A DNA stretch of 64,000 bases from Natrinema saccharevitans (lineage in GTDB: Archaea > Halobacteriota > Halobacteria > Halobacteriales > Natrialbaceae). Location: positions 620,001-684,000 of the forward strand of contig NZ_LWLN01000001.1 of the NCBI RefSeq assembly GCF_001953745.1, given 5' to 3'. This document shows, piece by piece, positions 18,304 through 27,811 of this stretch. Below the pieces are notes generated by a model that was not told where the DNA came from, ran no database searches, and saw only the letters and a list, made by a program, of their open reading frames with translations. Position 1 is the first letter of the stretch, and every line of letters starts with the position of its first letter. Made by a program: the position numbers and the translations under genes.

Positions 18304-18747
18304 ATGGCTTCCGACACAACCGAGCGCCGTTCAGACCTCGAGGCACTCATCGACGACCTCCCCGCGGCCGTCGACGACGCGGCGGTCACGCGAATGCGCG
18401 TCGTCGCACACGCCCTCGACGAGGGGGTGTCGGTCCCGGGGACGGACTTCAGGATCGGTCTCGATCCGATCGTCGGCGTTCTGCCGGGCGCGGGCGACAC
18501 CGTCGCGGGGGCCGTCTCGCTGTATCTCGTCGCCGAGGCCGCGCGGCTCGGCGTCTCGCTGTCGACGCTGGTGCGCATGGTCGCGAACGTCGGCGTCGAC
18601 ACAGTCATCGGCTCCGTTCCCGTCCTCGGCGTCGCGTTCGACGCCGTCTGGAAGGCCAACAAGTGGAACCTGAAACTGGCCCTGCAGGACCTCGCCGACG
18701 AGGGCGGCGAGACCGACACCGGACCGGACGTCGTGACGATCGAGTAG
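18304..18747 (+). CDS. DUF4112 membrane-associated protein
   Basis: 147 residues from ATG 18304 (MASDTTERRSDLEALIDDLP). It has the DUF4112 pattern: FRIGLDPIVGVLPGAGDTV, a hydrophobic AGAVSLYLVAEAARLG helix, VDTVIGSVPVLG and FDAVWKANKWNLKL. These proteins have one or two membrane-embedded helices and no known biochemical role. It is probably a single-gene unit. Confidence 0.85.
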   Translation: MASDTTERRSDLEALIDDLPAAVDDAAVTRMRVVAHALDEGVSVPGTDFRIGLDPIVGVLPGAGDTVAGAVSLYLVAEAARLGVSLSTLVRMVANVGVDTVIGSVPVLGVAFDAVWKANKWNLKLALQDLADEGGETDTGPDVVTIE

Positions 18748-18791
18748 CTACCCGTGTGAATCAAATCGAGAACGACTTCGCGGCTCGCGAT

Positions 18792-18819
18792 GGCGAGTAC
18801 GCATTACGCGGTACTCGCC
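18792..18819. terminator. Perfect 9-bp hairpin between convergent DUF4112 and tRNA-Gly
   Basis: GGCGAGTAC (18792-18800) and GTACTCGCC (18811-18819) enclose a 10-base loop. It sits 45 bases after the DUF4112 stop and 20 bases past the tRNA 3' end, between convergent transcripts. A shared bidirectional terminator or a processing signal is plausible. Confidence 0.45.
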
Positions 18820-18839
18820 GGAATTGTCCGCCGTAGAAG

Positions 18840-18910
18840 TGCGCTGGCTGGGATTTGAACCCAGGTTGTGACCATGGCAAGGTCACGTGATACCACTACA
18901 CTACCAGCGC
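18840..18910 (-). tRNA. tRNA-Gly (anticodon GCC)
   Basis: 71 nt on the minus strand. The acceptor stem GCGCTGG/CCAGCGC pairs perfectly, with discriminator A. The anticodon arm is TGACC-TTGCCAT-GGTCA, giving GCC. The T arm contains GGGTTCAAATCCC. The 3' CCA is not encoded and no intron is present. Confidence 0.97.
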
Positions 18911-18950
18911 CCGCAGCGCCTCGCTGCACTCATACCTACTGTCGGATGGA

Positions 18951-18960
18951 TGTATAAGGG
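18951..18960 (-). promoter_or_regulatory. TATA box of tRNA-Gly
   Basis: CCCTTATACA on the minus strand, about 45 bases before the tRNA 5' end. Confidence 0.5.
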
Positions 18961-19157
18961 TTGCGAATCGAGCCCGCATCGGCATGCTGCAGCATGGCGG
19001 TTCTCGAGTTATCGGAGCGACAGTTCCGCGGGAAAGCCAGCAACATGGGCCGGATAGTACGCCGGTCGAGCGTGACTGGTCGTCACACGCGAGTGTGTGT
19101 CCGTTCGCCACGAATTCGCGGGTGTGAGCCGTTGACAGCCGGAATCGAATCCGCTAT

Positions 19158-19167
19158 TCTTTTAAGA
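19158..19167 (+). promoter_or_regulatory. TATA-like box of the S10/spc superoperon
   Basis: TTCTTTTAAG is the best TATA candidate before the methyltransferase and uL3 genes. Confidence 0.4.
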
Positions 19168-19222
19168 CCCTCTCCGCAATACATCGCTACAGTCTAGTGA
19201 CGCGGCGCCGAAGCGTTTCGGC

Positions 19223-20098
19223 ATGACCGTCAGCATACTCGTGCCGTCGTCGCTCAGCCGGGAAGCCGAGGACAAACGCGAGGCGACTCGCAAACTCGGA
19301 TACGTCGCCCGCGCGGCGACGGTCTTCCGGGCCGACCGCCTGCTCGTCTTTCCCGACCGGGACGGCGAGACGGGGCGGTTCGACGGCGGGTTCGTGGAAA
19401 CCGTCTTGCGGTACGCCGCGACGCCCCCCTACCTCCGCAACGAGGCGTGGGGGATGCGGGACGAACTGGAGTATGCGGGCGTCTTGCCACCGCTCCGCGC
19501 GGTGTCACAGACCGGCTCCGAATCGAACGGTTCGGGGTCGTCAAGACAAGGGATCGTGACCGAGGTCGGACCTGAAGGGCGCGTCCGGGTCAATTGCGGA
19601 CTGCAACACCCGATCTCCCTCAACGTACCGCCGAAAATGGCGGTCGAAGAGGGGGAGCGCGTGACCGTCAGGATCTCTTCGCGACGACCGGTCCGAGCGA
19701 AACTCGTCGACGAGCCCCTCCCGGGGCTCGCCGTCGAGCGGACGGACCTTTCGACAGCACTCGGCCGTGAGGACGCCGGCGTCCGTATCGCCGCCTCCCG
19801 ATTCGGTGAAGAACTCACCGTCGGGCGGCTCGAGACGCTGGCCGGACGCGTCCACCGGGACGGGATGACCGTCGCGTTTGGCGCGCCCGAACGAGGGCTG
19901 CCGGATATCCTCGGAATCGAGGCATCCGCCGTCGGGACCGCACAGGACGCGGCCGCCGGCGAGGATGACGGAGTCGAACCCACAGCCGATCCGGGGTTCG
20001 ACCTCTGGCTAAACACGGTTCCGGATCAGGGAAGCGAGGTCGTGCGAACGGAGGAGGCTCTGTTCGCTACCCTCGCATCCCTCTCACTGCGAGAGTGA
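19223..20098 (+). CDS. SPOUT-class RNA methyltransferase (putative RNA uridine N3-methyltransferase, DUF171)
   Basis: 291 residues (MTVSILVPSSLSREAEDKRE). The N-terminal half holds the start of the SPOUT fold (DKREATRKLGYVARAA, YAATPPYLRNEAWGM). An OB-like insertion follows (RQGIVTEVGPEGRVRVNCG), and a C-terminal segment with VAFGAPERGLPDILG and FDLWLNTVPDQGSEVVRTEE completes the knotted AdoMet site. The family (RNA uridine N3-methyltransferase in archaea and eukaryotes) is often encoded just before uL3. It is four bases from rpl3, so it is probably co-expressed with ribosomal proteins. Confidence 0.88.
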   Translation: MTVSILVPSSLSREAEDKREATRKLGYVARAATVFRADRLLVFPDRDGETGRFDGGFVETVLRYAATPPYLRNEAWGMRDELEYAGVLPPLRAVSQTGSESNGSGSSRQGIVTEVGPEGRVRVNCGLQHPISLNVPPKMAVEEGERVTVRISSRRPVRAKLVDEPLPGLAVERTDLSTALGREDAGVRIAASRFGEELTVGRLETLAGRVHRDGMTVAFGAPERGLPDILGIEASAVGTAQDAAAGEDDGVEPTADPGFDLWLNTVPDQGSEVVRTEEALFATLASLSLRE

Positions 20099-20102
20099 AA
20101 GC

Positions 20103-21122
20103 ATGCCACAAGCAAATACACCACGCAAAGGCTCACTCGGGTTCGGCCCACGAAAGCGTGCGACCAGCGAGGTCCCGCGTTTCAATTCGTGGCCGGACAC
20201 TGACGGACAGCCGACGCTGCAGGGCTTCGCGGGCTACAAGGCCGGCATGACCCACGTCGTCATGGTCGACGATAAAGCGAACTCGCCGACCGAAGGGATG
20301 GAAGAGACCGTCCCCGTGACGATCGTGGAGACGCCGCCGATGCGCGCGGTTGCGCTGCGAGCGTACGAAGACACACCGTACGGGAAGAAGCCGATCACCG
20401 AGGTCTGGACCGACGAGTTCGTTTCCGAACTCGACCGCGTCCTGGACCTGCCCGGTGACGACTACGACCCCGACACTGCCGAAGACGAACTTCGGGACCT
20501 CCTCGCGGAGGGACGCGTCGACGACGTCCGCGTCATCACGCATACGGTGCCCGCCGAGATTCCCTCGGTGCCGAAGAAGAAACCCGACGTGATGGAAACG
20601 CGCGTCGGCGGCGGTTCCGTCGAGGAGCGCGTCGATTTCGCCCTCGAGATCGTCGCCGACGGCGGCGAACACGTCATGAACGACGTGTTCCGCGCCGGCG
20701 AGTACGTCGACGCGAGCGGCGTCACGAAAGGGAAAGGGACCCAGGGTCCCGTCAAGCGATGGGGCGTCCAGAAACGAAAGGGCAAACACGCCCGGCAGGG
20801 CTGGCGTCGCCGCATCGGTAACCTCGGCCCCTGGAACCCCTCCCGCGTCCGCTCGACGGTCCCCCAGCAGGGCCAGACCGGCTACCACCAGCGGACGGAA
20901 CTGAACAAGCGCCTCGTCGACATCGGCGAGGGCGCCGACGCGACGGTCGACGGCGGCTTCGTCAACTACGGCGAAGTCGACGGCCCGCACGCGTTGATCA
21001 AGGGCTCGCTCCCCGGGCCACAGCAGCGTCTCGTACGCTTCCGCCCGGCGATCCGACCCGGAGACCAGCCGCGCCTCGATCCCGAGGTCCGGTACGTCTC
21101 CACCGCATCCAACCAGGGATAA
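20103..21122 (+). CDS. rpl3: Large ribosomal subunit protein uL3
   Basis: 339 residues, the archaeal/eukaryotic length class. Recognised by PRKGSLGFGPRKRA at the start, FAGYKAGMTHVV, the basic extension MGVQKRKGKHARQGWRRRIG-type region (about 220-240) that reaches the peptidyl-transferase centre, and HALIKGSLPGPQQRLVRFR near the end. It is an early 23S rRNA assembly protein and opens the ribosomal part of the superoperon. Confidence 0.97.
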   Translation: MPQANTPRKGSLGFGPRKRATSEVPRFNSWPDTDGQPTLQGFAGYKAGMTHVVMVDDKANSPTEGMEETVPVTIVETPPMRAVALRAYEDTPYGKKPITEVWTDEFVSELDRVLDLPGDDYDPDTAEDELRDLLAEGRVDDVRVITHTVPAEIPSVPKKKPDVMETRVGGGSVEERVDFALEIVADGGEHVMNDVFRAGEYVDASGVTKGKGTQGPVKRWGVQKRKGKHARQGWRRRIGNLGPWNPSRVRSTVPQQGQTGYHQRTELNKRLVDIGEGADATVDGGFVNYGEVDGPHALIKGSLPGPQQRLVRFRPAIRPGDQPRLDPEVRYVSTASNQG

Positions 21123-21125
21123 CAC

Positions 21126-21878
21126 ATGGACGCAACAGTACGAAACCTGGACGGCTCGGACGCGGACACGATCGAGCTCCCGGCGGTCTTCGAGACCCAG
21201 TACCGCCCGGACCTGATCGCCCGTGCCGTTCGCGCCGCCCAGGCCAACCGAAAACAGGACTACGGTTCCGACGAGTTCGCCGGCCTCCGAACGCCGGCCG
21301 AATCGTTCGGTAGCGGCCGCGGGATGGCCCACGTCCCACGACAGGAGGGTCGCGCTCGCCGCGTTCCCCAGGCCGTCAAGGGACGCAAGGCTCACCCGCC
21401 CAAAGCCGAGAAGGACCAGTCCGAATCGATCAACACGAAAGCAAAGAAACTGGCCGTCCGCAGCGCCGTCGCTGCGACGACCGACGCCGAACTCGTCGCC
21501 GAGCGCGGCCACGAGTTCGACGAGGACGCCGAGATCCCCGTCGTCGTCGACGACGAGTTCGAGGACCTCCAGAAGACGCGCGAGGTCGTCGACTTCCTCG
21601 AGGCAGCCGGCCTCGCGGACGACATCGAACGCGCCGACGAGGGTCGCAGCGTCCGCTCCGGGCAGGGGAAAGCCCGCGGCCGCAAGTACAAGACGCCGAC
21701 GTCGATCCTCTTCGTCACCTCCAGCGAGGCCGGCCCGTCGCGAGCGGCCCGGAACCTCGCCGGTGCCGACGTGACGACGGCCGCCGAGGTCAACGCGGAG
21801 GATCTCGCGCCCGGCGCCCAGCCCGGACGGCTCACCGTCTGGACCGAGAGCGCACTCGAGGAGGTGGCCGAGCGATGA
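21126..21878 (+). CDS. rpl4: Large ribosomal subunit protein uL4
   Basis: 250 residues starting MDATVRNLDGSDADTIELP. The extended loop (GSGRGMAHVPRQEGRARRVP) lines the exit tunnel in known structures, and the C-terminal globular part is present (SEAGPSRAARNLAGADVTTA). It lies three bases after rpl3 and overlaps rpl23 by four bases (ATGA-type junction). Confidence 0.97.
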   Translation: MDATVRNLDGSDADTIELPAVFETQYRPDLIARAVRAAQANRKQDYGSDEFAGLRTPAESFGSGRGMAHVPRQEGRARRVPQAVKGRKAHPPKAEKDQSESINTKAKKLAVRSAVAATTDAELVAERGHEFDEDAEIPVVVDDEFEDLQKTREVVDFLEAAGLADDIERADEGRSVRSGQGKARGRKYKTPTSILFVTSSEAGPSRAARNLAGADVTTAAEVNAEDLAPGAQPGRLTVWTESALEEVAER

Positions 21879-22129
21879 GTTCGGCCATCGAACACCCGCT
21901 GGTCACGGAGAAGGCGATGAACGACATGGACTTCGAGAACAAGCTCCAGTTCGTCGTCAACCCGGACGCGACCAAGCCCGAGATTCGGGACGAGGTCGAG
22001 GAGCGGTTCGAAATCTCCGTCGAGAACATCAACACGCAGGTAACGATGAACGGCAAAAAGAAGGCGATCGTCCGCCTCTCGGAGGAGGACGACGCCCAGG
22101 AAGTCGCTTCGCGAATCGGGGTGTTCTGA
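21875..22129 (+). CDS. rpl23: Large ribosomal subunit protein uL23
   Basis: 84 residues (MSSAIEHPLVTEKAMNDMDF). The uL23 core is complete, with IEHPLVTEKAM and VENINTQVTMNGKKKAIVRL. The protein sits at the tunnel exit and docks SRP and the Sec translocon in other organisms. It overlaps rpl4 and lies two bases before rpl2. Confidence 0.97.
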   Translation: MSSAIEHPLVTEKAMNDMDFENKLQFVVNPDATKPEIRDEVEERFEISVENINTQVTMNGKKKAIVRLSEEDDAQEVASRIGVF

Positions 22130-22131
22130 AC

Positions 22132-22854
22132 ATGGGACGACGCATTCAGGGCCAACGACGCGGTCGCGGGACTTCGACGTTCCGTGCCCCGTCGCACCGA
22201 TACAAGGCGAAGCTCGATCACAAGAAAGAGGAAGACGACGATGTCGTACGCGGGACGGTCGTCGACATCGAACACGACCCGGCCCGATCCGCACCGGTCG
22301 CCGCCGTCGAGTTCGAAGACGGCGATCAGCGACTGATCCTCGCTCCCGAGGGCGTCTCGGTCGGCGAGGAACTGCAGGTCGGCGTCTCCGCCGAGATCAA
22401 GCCCGGCAACACGCTGCCGCTGGCCGAGATTCCGGAAGGCGTGCCGGTCTGTAACGTCGAATCCAACCCCGGCGACGGCGGTCGATTCGCCCGCGCCTCG
22501 GGGACCAACGCCGACCTGATCACGCACGACCGGTCGGCGGCGGTCATTCAACTTCCCAGCGGCGAGGTCAAGCGCCTCGATCCGCAGTGTCGCGCCACCA
22601 TCGGCGTCGTCGCCGGTGGCGGCCGCACGGAGAAGCCGATGGTCAAGGCAGGGAACAAGTACCACAAGATGAAGGCACGGGGCACGAAGTGGCCCCGCGT
22701 CCGCGGTGTCGCGATGAACGCCGTCGACCACCCGTTCGGTGGCGGCGGCCGACAGCACCCCGGCAAACCCAAGTCCGTCTCGCGGGACGCCCCGCCGGGA
22801 CGGAAAGTCGGTGACATCTCGTCCCGACGCACCGGTCGAGGTGGCAACAAATGA
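22132..22854 (+). CDS. rpl2: Large ribosomal subunit protein uL2
   Basis: 240 residues ([20 protein letters not shown]). OB and SH3-like domains are followed by the conserved C-terminal loop [18 protein letters not shown], whose histidine lies near the peptidyl-transferase centre. It overlaps rps19 by four bases. Confidence 0.97.
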   Translation: MGRRIQGQRRGRGTSTFRAPSHRYKAKLDHKKEEDDDVVRGTVVDIEHDPARSAPVAAVEFEDGDQRLILAPEGVSVGEELQVGVSAEIKPGNTLPLAEIPEGVPVCNVESNPGDGGRFARASGTNADLITHDRSAAVIQLPSGEVKRLDPQCRATIGVVAGGGRTEKPMVKAGNKYHKMKARGTKWPRVRGVAMNAVDHPFGGGGRQHPGKPKSVSRDAPPGRKVGDISSRRTGRGGNK

Positions 22855-23273
22855 GTCAGGAGTACCGAACCGGCCGCGAAGGTGAGTTTACCTACCGCGG
22901 TCACACGCTCGAGGAGCTGCAGTCGATGGAGCTCGACGAGGTCGTGGAACTGCTCCCCGCACGACAGCGGCGAAGTATCGAACGCGGTCTCTCCGTCGAG
23001 AAGGAGAAGCTGCTCGAGGAGGCCCGCGAGGCGGGCGAAGAGGAGACGGCGAACAACCCGATCCGAACGCATCTCCGGGACATGCCGATCCTGCCCGAGT
23101 TCGTCGGGCTGACCTTCGAGGTCTACAACGGACAGGCCTTCGAGCGCGTTCGCGTCGAACCCGAAATGATCGGCCACTACCTCGGCGAGTTCCGGCTGAC
23201 GCGGACCTCCGTCGAACACGGTCAGGCCGGCATCGGCGCGACCCGATCGTCGAAGTTCGTCCCACTGAAGTGA
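22851..23273 (+). CDS. rps19: Small ribosomal subunit protein uS19
   Basis: 140 residues with the archaeal N-terminal extension ([20 protein letters not shown]). The uS19 signature region is [20 protein letters not shown] and [17 protein letters not shown]. It binds the 16S rRNA head near the decoding site. The rpl22 gene follows after seven bases. Confidence 0.97.
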   Translation: MSQEYRTGREGEFTYRGHTLEELQSMELDEVVELLPARQRRSIERGLSVEKEKLLEEAREAGEEETANNPIRTHLRDMPILPEFVGLTFEVYNGQAFERVRVEPEMIGHYLGEFRLTRTSVEHGQAGIGATRSSKFVPLK

Positions 23274-23280
23274 TCATCGC

Positions 23281-23760
23281 ATGGGAATCAACTACTCAGT
23301 CGACGCGGACCCGGACGCCACGGCGAAAGCCATGCTTCGGGAGCGTCATATGAGCAACAAGCACAGCAAGGAGGTCGCACGCGAGATCAAGGGCAAGACC
23401 GTCGGCGAAGCCCAGGCGTACCTCCGTGACGTAATCGACGGGGAACAGTCGGTCCCGTTCAAGTCCCACAACGCCGGCGCGGGGCATCGCTCCGACGTCG
23501 ACGGCTGGGACGCCGGCAAGTACCCCGAGAAGGTCTCGGGGGAGTTCCTCGACCTGCTCGAGAACGTCGAAGCAAACGCTGACCATCAGGGCTTCGACGG
23601 CGAGTCCATGGAGATCGTCCACGTCGCCGCCCACAAGGTCGGCGAATCCGTGGGCCGCAAGCCCCGCGCGATGGGGCGTGCGTCCTCCTGGAACACGCCG
23701 GAGGTCGACGTCGAGATCGTCGTCGAAGAACAGGACACAGAAGCGGAGGACGATAGCTAA
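23281..23760 (+). CDS. rpl22: Large ribosomal subunit protein uL22
   Basis: 159 residues (MGINYSVDADPDATAKAMLR). The core motif SNKHSKEVAREIKGKTVGEA and the tunnel-reaching beta-hairpin with RKPRAMGRASSWNTPEVDVE are visible. An acidic C-terminal tail is a halophilic feature. Its stop TAA shares its last A with the start of rps3. Confidence 0.97.
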   Translation: MGINYSVDADPDATAKAMLRERHMSNKHSKEVAREIKGKTVGEAQAYLRDVIDGEQSVPFKSHNAGAGHRSDVDGWDAGKYPEKVSGEFLDLLENVEANADHQGFDGESMEIVHVAAHKVGESVGRKPRAMGRASSWNTPEVDVEIVVEEQDTEAEDDS

Positions 23761-24692
23761 TGGCTGACGAACATCAATTCATCGAGAACGGCCTGCAGCG
23801 GTCCCAGATCGACGAGTTCTTCCAGGAAGAACTCGGCCGCGCGGGCTACGGTGGCATGGACGTCGCCAAGACGCCGATGGGAACCCAGATCGTCCTCAAG
23901 GCCGAGAAGCCCGGGATGGTCATCGGCAAGGGCGGCGAGAACATCCGGAAGGTCACGACGGCCCTCGAGGAGCGGTTCAACCTCGAGGACCCCCAGATCG
24001 ACGTCCAGGAGGTCGAGGAACCCGACCTGAACGCACGGATCGTCGCGGACCGACTGGCCAACGCACTCGAGCGCGGCTGGTACTTCCGGAAGGCCGGTCA
24101 CACGACGATCGACCGGATCATGGAAGCCGGCGCGCTCGGTGCCGAGATCGTCCTCTCCGGGAAGGTCACGGGCGCTCGATCGCGCGTCGAGAAGTTCAAC
24201 CGCGGCTACATCAAGCACAACGGCGAGCCCGCCGAGACGGTCGTCGACCACGGTCAGGGCGTCGCGGTCATGAAGCTCGGCACCATCGGTGTCGACGTCA
24301 AGATCATTCCGCCGGGCGCGGAGTTGCCCGACGACTTCGAGGTCAACGAAGACATGGACCCCGAAGAGATCGTCCCCGACGCCGTCGAAGTCAACGAGGA
24401 AGGCGGCGTCGAGGAACTCCTCGAGGGCGAACCCGAGGCCGACGAGGCCGAGGCTGACGTTGCGGACGCCAACGAGACCGACGCCGAGACCGACCTCGAC
24501 GAGGACGTCGTCGAGGAGGTCATCGAGGAAGAGGTCGAGGCCGACGAGGAGTTCGACGACGTCGAGGTCCCCGGCGAAGACGAGGACGTCGAGGAAGACC
24601 TCGAGGAACTCGAGGAAGACGTCGAAGCCGAGGCAGAGGAACTCGTCGAGGAGATGGAAGACGCGGACGAAGACGAGGGAGGTGACGCCTGA
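23760..24692 (+). CDS. rps3: Small ribosomal subunit protein uS3 with a long acidic tail
   Basis: 310 residues. The KH domain carries the GxxG loop in [11 protein letters not shown] (about 57-67), and the C-terminal uS3 domain contains [20 protein letters not shown]. From about residue 200 onward the chain is almost entirely Asp/Glu with spaced small residues. This highly acidic, likely disordered tail of about 100 residues is typical of haloarchaeal S3. It forms part of the mRNA entry site and shares a base with rpl29. Confidence 0.97.
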   Translation: MADEHQFIENGLQRSQIDEFFQEELGRAGYGGMDVAKTPMGTQIVLKAEKPGMVIGKGGENIRKVTTALEERFNLEDPQIDVQEVEEPDLNARIVADRLANALERGWYFRKAGHTTIDRIMEAGALGAEIVLSGKVTGARSRVEKFNRGYIKHNGEPAETVVDHGQGVAVMKLGTIGVDVKIIPPGAELPDDFEVNEDMDPEEIVPDAVEVNEEGGVEELLEGEPEADEAEADVADANETDAETDLDEDVVEEVIEEEVEADEEFDDVEVPGEDEDVEEDLEELEEDVEAEAEELVEEMEDADEDEGGDA

Positions 24693-24916
24693 TGGCGATC
24701 CTCCACGTCGAAGAGATCCGCGACATGACGCCGGCCGAGCGGGAAGAAGAACTCGAGGAACTCGAGACGGAACTGCTGAACCAGAAGTCAGTCCTCGCCG
24801 CCGGTGGAGCCCCGGAGAACCCGGGCCGCATCGGCGAGCTGGGTCGTACCATCGCACGGATCAAGACGATCCAGCGCGAGGAGGGCGACCTCGAGGACGC
24901 AGCGGACGCCGAATAA
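24692..24916 (+). CDS. rpl29: Large ribosomal subunit protein uL29
   Basis: 74 residues ([20 protein letters not shown]). A two-helix protein with the uL29 signature [20 protein letters not shown]. It contacts the tunnel exit next to uL23. Translation is coupled to rps3 by a shared A in TGATG. Confidence 0.96.
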   Translation: MAILHVEEIRDMTPAEREEELEELETELLNQKSVLAAGGAPENPGRIGELGRTIARIKTIQREEGDLEDAADAE

Positions 24917-24931
24917 CGCGATAACACACCA

Positions 24932-25396
24932 ATGGCACTGACACCCGAGACACTGCCGCGACACGAACTCAACGGGCTCCCCGTCCGAGTCGTCGAGAGC
25001 GACGACTCTTCGCGGGTGGGCATAGAGGGACGGGTCGTCATCGAGACGACCAAGACGCTTTCCGTGGAAATCCGTGACAACGGCGAGTCTCGGGTGGTGA
25101 TGGTGCCGAAATCGGGCTCGGTATTCGAGTTCGCGATCACAGATGACGCCGCCGACCTCACGAAGGGGTCGGGGACTGCGTCCAAACTGGCCGACACTCA
25201 ACCTGGGGCCACCGAGCGATCGGCTGCCCGAGACCGAGCTGACGGCGATGCCGTCAGCTGCCGTGGCGACGATCCCTCGCGGGATCCCCGCCATGCTGCC
25301 GGCGAGGACGTAGCCTACGTTACGGTCGATGGATCGCGCTTGCTCTCACGACCCGCCCGACGCACGGAAACGAATGGTGACTCACCATGGCAATAG
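24932..25396 (+). CDS. rnp1: RNase P protein component 1 (Rpp29/Pop4)
   Basis: 154 residues (MALTPETLPRHELNGLPVRV). It has the Sm-like Rpp29 core: GIEGRVVIETTKTLSV, VVMVPKSGSVFEFAI and the C-terminal AYVTVDGSRLLSRPARRT. A Ser/Ala/Arg/Asp-rich, low-complexity insertion of about 45 residues (roughly 88-130) interrupts the domain before its last strands, so the protein is longer than the roughly 95-residue archaeal norm. It is a protein cofactor of the RNase P ribozyme. It lies inside the ribosomal operon and overlaps rps17 by 10 bases. Confidence 0.93.
   Translation: MALTPETLPRHELNGLPVRVVESDDSSRVGIEGRVVIETTKTLSVEIRDNGESRVVMVPKSGSVFEFAITDDAADLTKGSGTASKLADTQPGATERSAARDRADGDAVSCRGDDPSRDPRHAAGEDVAYVTVDGSRLLSRPARRTETNGDSPWQ
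25237..25259 (+). promoter_or_regulatory. Perfect 10-bp hairpin inside the rnp1 insertion
   Basis: AGCTGACGGC-GAT-GCCGTCAGCT is a 10-bp stem with a 3-base loop, located in the low-complexity insertion of rnp1. It could be a processing or attenuation element within the superoperon mRNA. No T-run follows. Role is inference. Confidence 0.4.
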
Positions 25397-25821
25397 GACT
25401 AGACGTTGAAACCCCTCCGGAACCCGAAAACCCGGAGGAATACGACTACGAGAAATGTCCGTTCTACGGCGAACTCTCCGTTCGAGGGCAGATCCTCGAA
25501 GGGACGGTCGTCTCGACGGACATGGATAAGACCGTAGTCGTCGAGCGAGAGTACGATGTGGCGGTCCCGAAGTACGACCGACACATGAAACGACGCTCGC
25601 GTATCCCGGCCCACGTACCGGGCGTACTCGAGCCGCTCTCGGTCGGTGACACGGTCAAGATCGCAGAGACCCGACCACTGTCGAAGACGAAATCGCACGT
25701 GGTCGTCGAAGTAACCGACGAAGCAACCGCCGAGGACCTCGCGGAGCTGACCAGCCAGGCCGAGCCTGAGCCGGCGCTTTCCGACGAGGACCTCGCCGCC
25801 GCCGAAGAGGGTGATCAGTGA
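25387..25821 (+). CDS. rps17: Small ribosomal subunit protein uS17
   Basis: 144 residues. An N-terminal extension ([20 protein letters not shown]) precedes the OB fold: [33 protein letters not shown] and [20 protein letters not shown]. An acidic C-terminal tail of about 35 residues follows. It overlaps rnp1 at the start and shares one base with rpl14 (TGATG). Confidence 0.96.
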   Translation: MAIGLDVETPPEPENPEEYDYEKCPFYGELSVRGQILEGTVVSTDMDKTVVVEREYDVAVPKYDRHMKRRSRIPAHVPGVLEPLSVGDTVKIAETRPLSKTKSHVVVEVTDEATAEDLAELTSQAEPEPALSDEDLAAAEEGDQ

Positions 25822-26219
25822 TGGAGGCGATGAAGGCCGACGTCACGCAGGGCCTGAAGAAGGGCTCGCTGGTCACGTGCGCCGACAACACCGGCGCGCG
25901 TGAACTGAAGATCATCAGCGTCGCGGGCTACCACGGCACCAAGAGCCGCCAGCCGAAGGCGGGGATCGGTGACAAGGTGACCGTCTCGGTCACCAAGGGT
26001 ACCCCCGAGATGCGCCGACAGGTCCTCGAGGCCGTCGTCGTCCGCCAGCGGAAGTCGATCCGCCGGCCCGACGGCACCCGACTGAAGTTCGAGGACAACG
26101 CGGCGGTCATCATCGACGAGAACGAGGAGCCCCGCGGCACGGAGATCAAGGGGCCGATCGCCCGCGAAGTCGCAGAGCGCTTCGGAGCAATCGCCAGCAC
26201 GGCGACGATGATCGTATAG
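25821..26219 (+). CDS. rpl14: Large ribosomal subunit protein uL14
   Basis: 132 residues from ATG 25821; an adjacent GTG at 25818 was not preferred because the ATG overlaps the upstream stop in the usual way. Recognised by [20 protein letters not shown] and by [20 protein letters not shown] with PIAREVAE. It contributes to the factor-binding region and the subunit interface. Confidence 0.97.
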   Translation: MEAMKADVTQGLKKGSLVTCADNTGARELKIISVAGYHGTKSRQPKAGIGDKVTVSVTKGTPEMRRQVLEAVVVRQRKSIRRPDGTRLKFEDNAAVIIDENEEPRGTEIKGPIAREVAERFGAIASTATMIV

Positions 26220-26221
26220 AT

Positions 26222-26578
26222 ATGACTGAACAACCACACAAACAGCGAACGCAGACGGAACGCGCGCCGCTGCACAAGCGACAGAAGCAGCTGCACGCGA
26301 CGCTGTCCGACGACCTCCGCGAGGAGTACGACACCCGTCGAACCCGCGTCAACGCGGGCGACACGGTCGAGGTCATGCGCGGCGACCACGCCGGCGAGGA
26401 AGGCGAGGTCATGCGCGCGATTCTCGAGGACGGAACGATTCACGTCGAGGACGTGACCGTCGAGACGGCCGACGGCGAAGAAGTGCCGCGGCCGCTGGAT
26501 CCGTCGAACGTCCGGATCACGGCCCTCGACCTCGAGGACGAGCGTCGCGAGGCGCGTCTCGAAGGTGATAGCGAATGA
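26222..26578 (+). CDS. rpl24: Large ribosomal subunit protein uL24
   Basis: 118 residues ([20 protein letters not shown]). The archaeal N-terminal helix is followed by a KOW motif ([20 protein letters not shown]) and the C-terminal [18 protein letters not shown]. It is an assembly-initiating protein of the large subunit. It overlaps rps4e by four bases. Confidence 0.97.
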   Translation: MTEQPHKQRTQTERAPLHKRQKQLHATLSDDLREEYDTRRTRVNAGDTVEVMRGDHAGEEGEVMRAILEDGTIHVEDVTVETADGEEVPRPLDPSNVRITALDLEDERREARLEGDSE

Positions 26579-27276
26579 CGAAACACCAGAAACGACTATC
26601 CGTACCGAAGTCCTGGCCGGTCGAGCGAAAGACCGAGACCTTCACGGTCAAGGCCGACGCCGGTCCCCACGGCGAAGACGGCGTGCCGCTCGTCGTCCTC
26701 CTGCGGGACGTTCTCGGCTACGTGGACTCGCGCAAGGAAGCCCGCTACGCCCTCTCGGAGGATGCGATCCTCATCAACGGCGACGCGATCAACGACGAAC
26801 AGCGCCCGATCGGCATGTTCGACATTGTTGCGTTCCCCGGACGCGATGAGTACTACCGCGTCTTCCCCGACGAGGGCGGTCGGCTCGCGCTGACCGAGAT
26901 CGACGAGGAGTCGGCCCAGAGCCGCCTCGGCAAGATCGAGGGCAAACAGCAGGTTCCCGGCGGCGACACGCAGCTCACGCTGCACGACGGGACCAACGTC
27001 CTCGTCGACGACGACGAGTACCAGGCAAACGACTCGATCGTCATCGACAACGACGACAAGTCGATCGTCGCGCACTTTCCCTACGAAGAGGGGGCGCTCG
27101 TGACGGCCGTCCGTGGCAACCACGGCGGCAAGATCGGCGAGGTCGACGCGATCGACGTCACGCCGGGCAGCGGCTCGAACCGGGTCGGCGTCTCGACGGA
27201 CGACGGCGGCTTCGAGACCGTCGAGGAGTACGTCGTCGTGATCGACGAGAACTTCACGGGTGATGACGATGAGTAG
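26575..27276 (+). CDS. rps4e: Small ribosomal subunit protein eS4
   Basis: 233 residues. Domains in order: basic eS4 N-terminus ([20 protein letters not shown]), S4-type RNA-binding domain ([20 protein letters not shown]), central eS4 domain and a C-terminal KOW ([16 protein letters not shown]). It is found only in archaea and eukaryotes. It overlaps rpl5 by eight bases. Confidence 0.97.
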   Translation: MTKHQKRLSVPKSWPVERKTETFTVKADAGPHGEDGVPLVVLLRDVLGYVDSRKEARYALSEDAILINGDAINDEQRPIGMFDIVAFPGRDEYYRVFPDEGGRLALTEIDEESAQSRLGKIEGKQQVPGGDTQLTLHDGTNVLVDDDEYQANDSIVIDNDDKSIVAHFPYEEGALVTAVRGNHGGKIGEVDAIDVTPGSGSNRVGVSTDDGGFETVEEYVVVIDENFTGDDDE

Positions 27277-27811
27277 CGAGAGCGACGCAGGCGCTGACTT
27301 CCACGAGATGCGCGAACCACGCGTCGAGAAGGTCGTCGTCCACATGGGCGTCGGTCAAGGTGGTCGCGAACTCGGCAAGGCAGAAGACATCATCGAGGAG
27401 ATCACGGGACAGGAAAGCGTCCGTACCCAGGCGAAAAAGACCGAACCCGACTTCGGCATTCGTCAGGGCGACCCGATCGGCGCGAAGGTCACCCTTCGCG
27501 ACGACGACGCCTACGAGTTCCTCGAGAAGTCGCTGCCGTTGACGGAACTCTCGCCGGCGCAGTTCGACGACACGGGCAACTTCAGCTTCGGCGTCGAGGA
27601 ACACACCGACTTCCCGAGCCAGGAGTACGACCCGAACGTCGGGATTTTCGGACTGGACGTCACCGTCAACCTGGTGCGTCCGGGCTACCGGATCGCCAAG
27701 CGCGACAAGGCCACCCGGTCGATCCCGTCGAAGCACCGACTGACCCCCGAGGACGCGCTCGCGTTCATCGAGGCGAACTTCGACGTCAGCGTGGAGACAG
27801 ACGATGAGTGA
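27269..27811 (+). CDS. rpl5: Large ribosomal subunit protein uL5
   Basis: 180 residues from ATG 27269 ([20 protein letters not shown]); GTG 27260 and ATG 27263 are alternatives. The core carries [40 protein letters not shown] and [20 protein letters not shown]. It binds 5S rRNA at the central protuberance. It overlaps rps14 by eight bases. Confidence 0.97.
   Translation: MSSESDAGADFHEMREPRVEKVVVHMGVGQGGRELGKAEDIIEEITGQESVRTQAKKTEPDFGIRQGDPIGAKVTLRDDDAYEFLEKSLPLTELSPAQFDDTGNFSFGVEEHTDFPSQEYDPNVGIFGLDVTVNLVRPGYRIAKRDKATRSIPSKHRLTPEDALAFIEANFDVSVETDDE

Larger units (their letters stand above)
18911..19222. other. Divergent promoter region, tRNA-Gly / ribosomal superoperon
   Basis: No gene seen. 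The tRNA side has a minus-strand TATA CCCTTATACA (18951-18960). The ribosomal side has a TATA-like ttcttttaag (19158-19167) about 55-65 bases before the first ATG, predicting a leader of about 35 bases. Confidence 0.5.
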
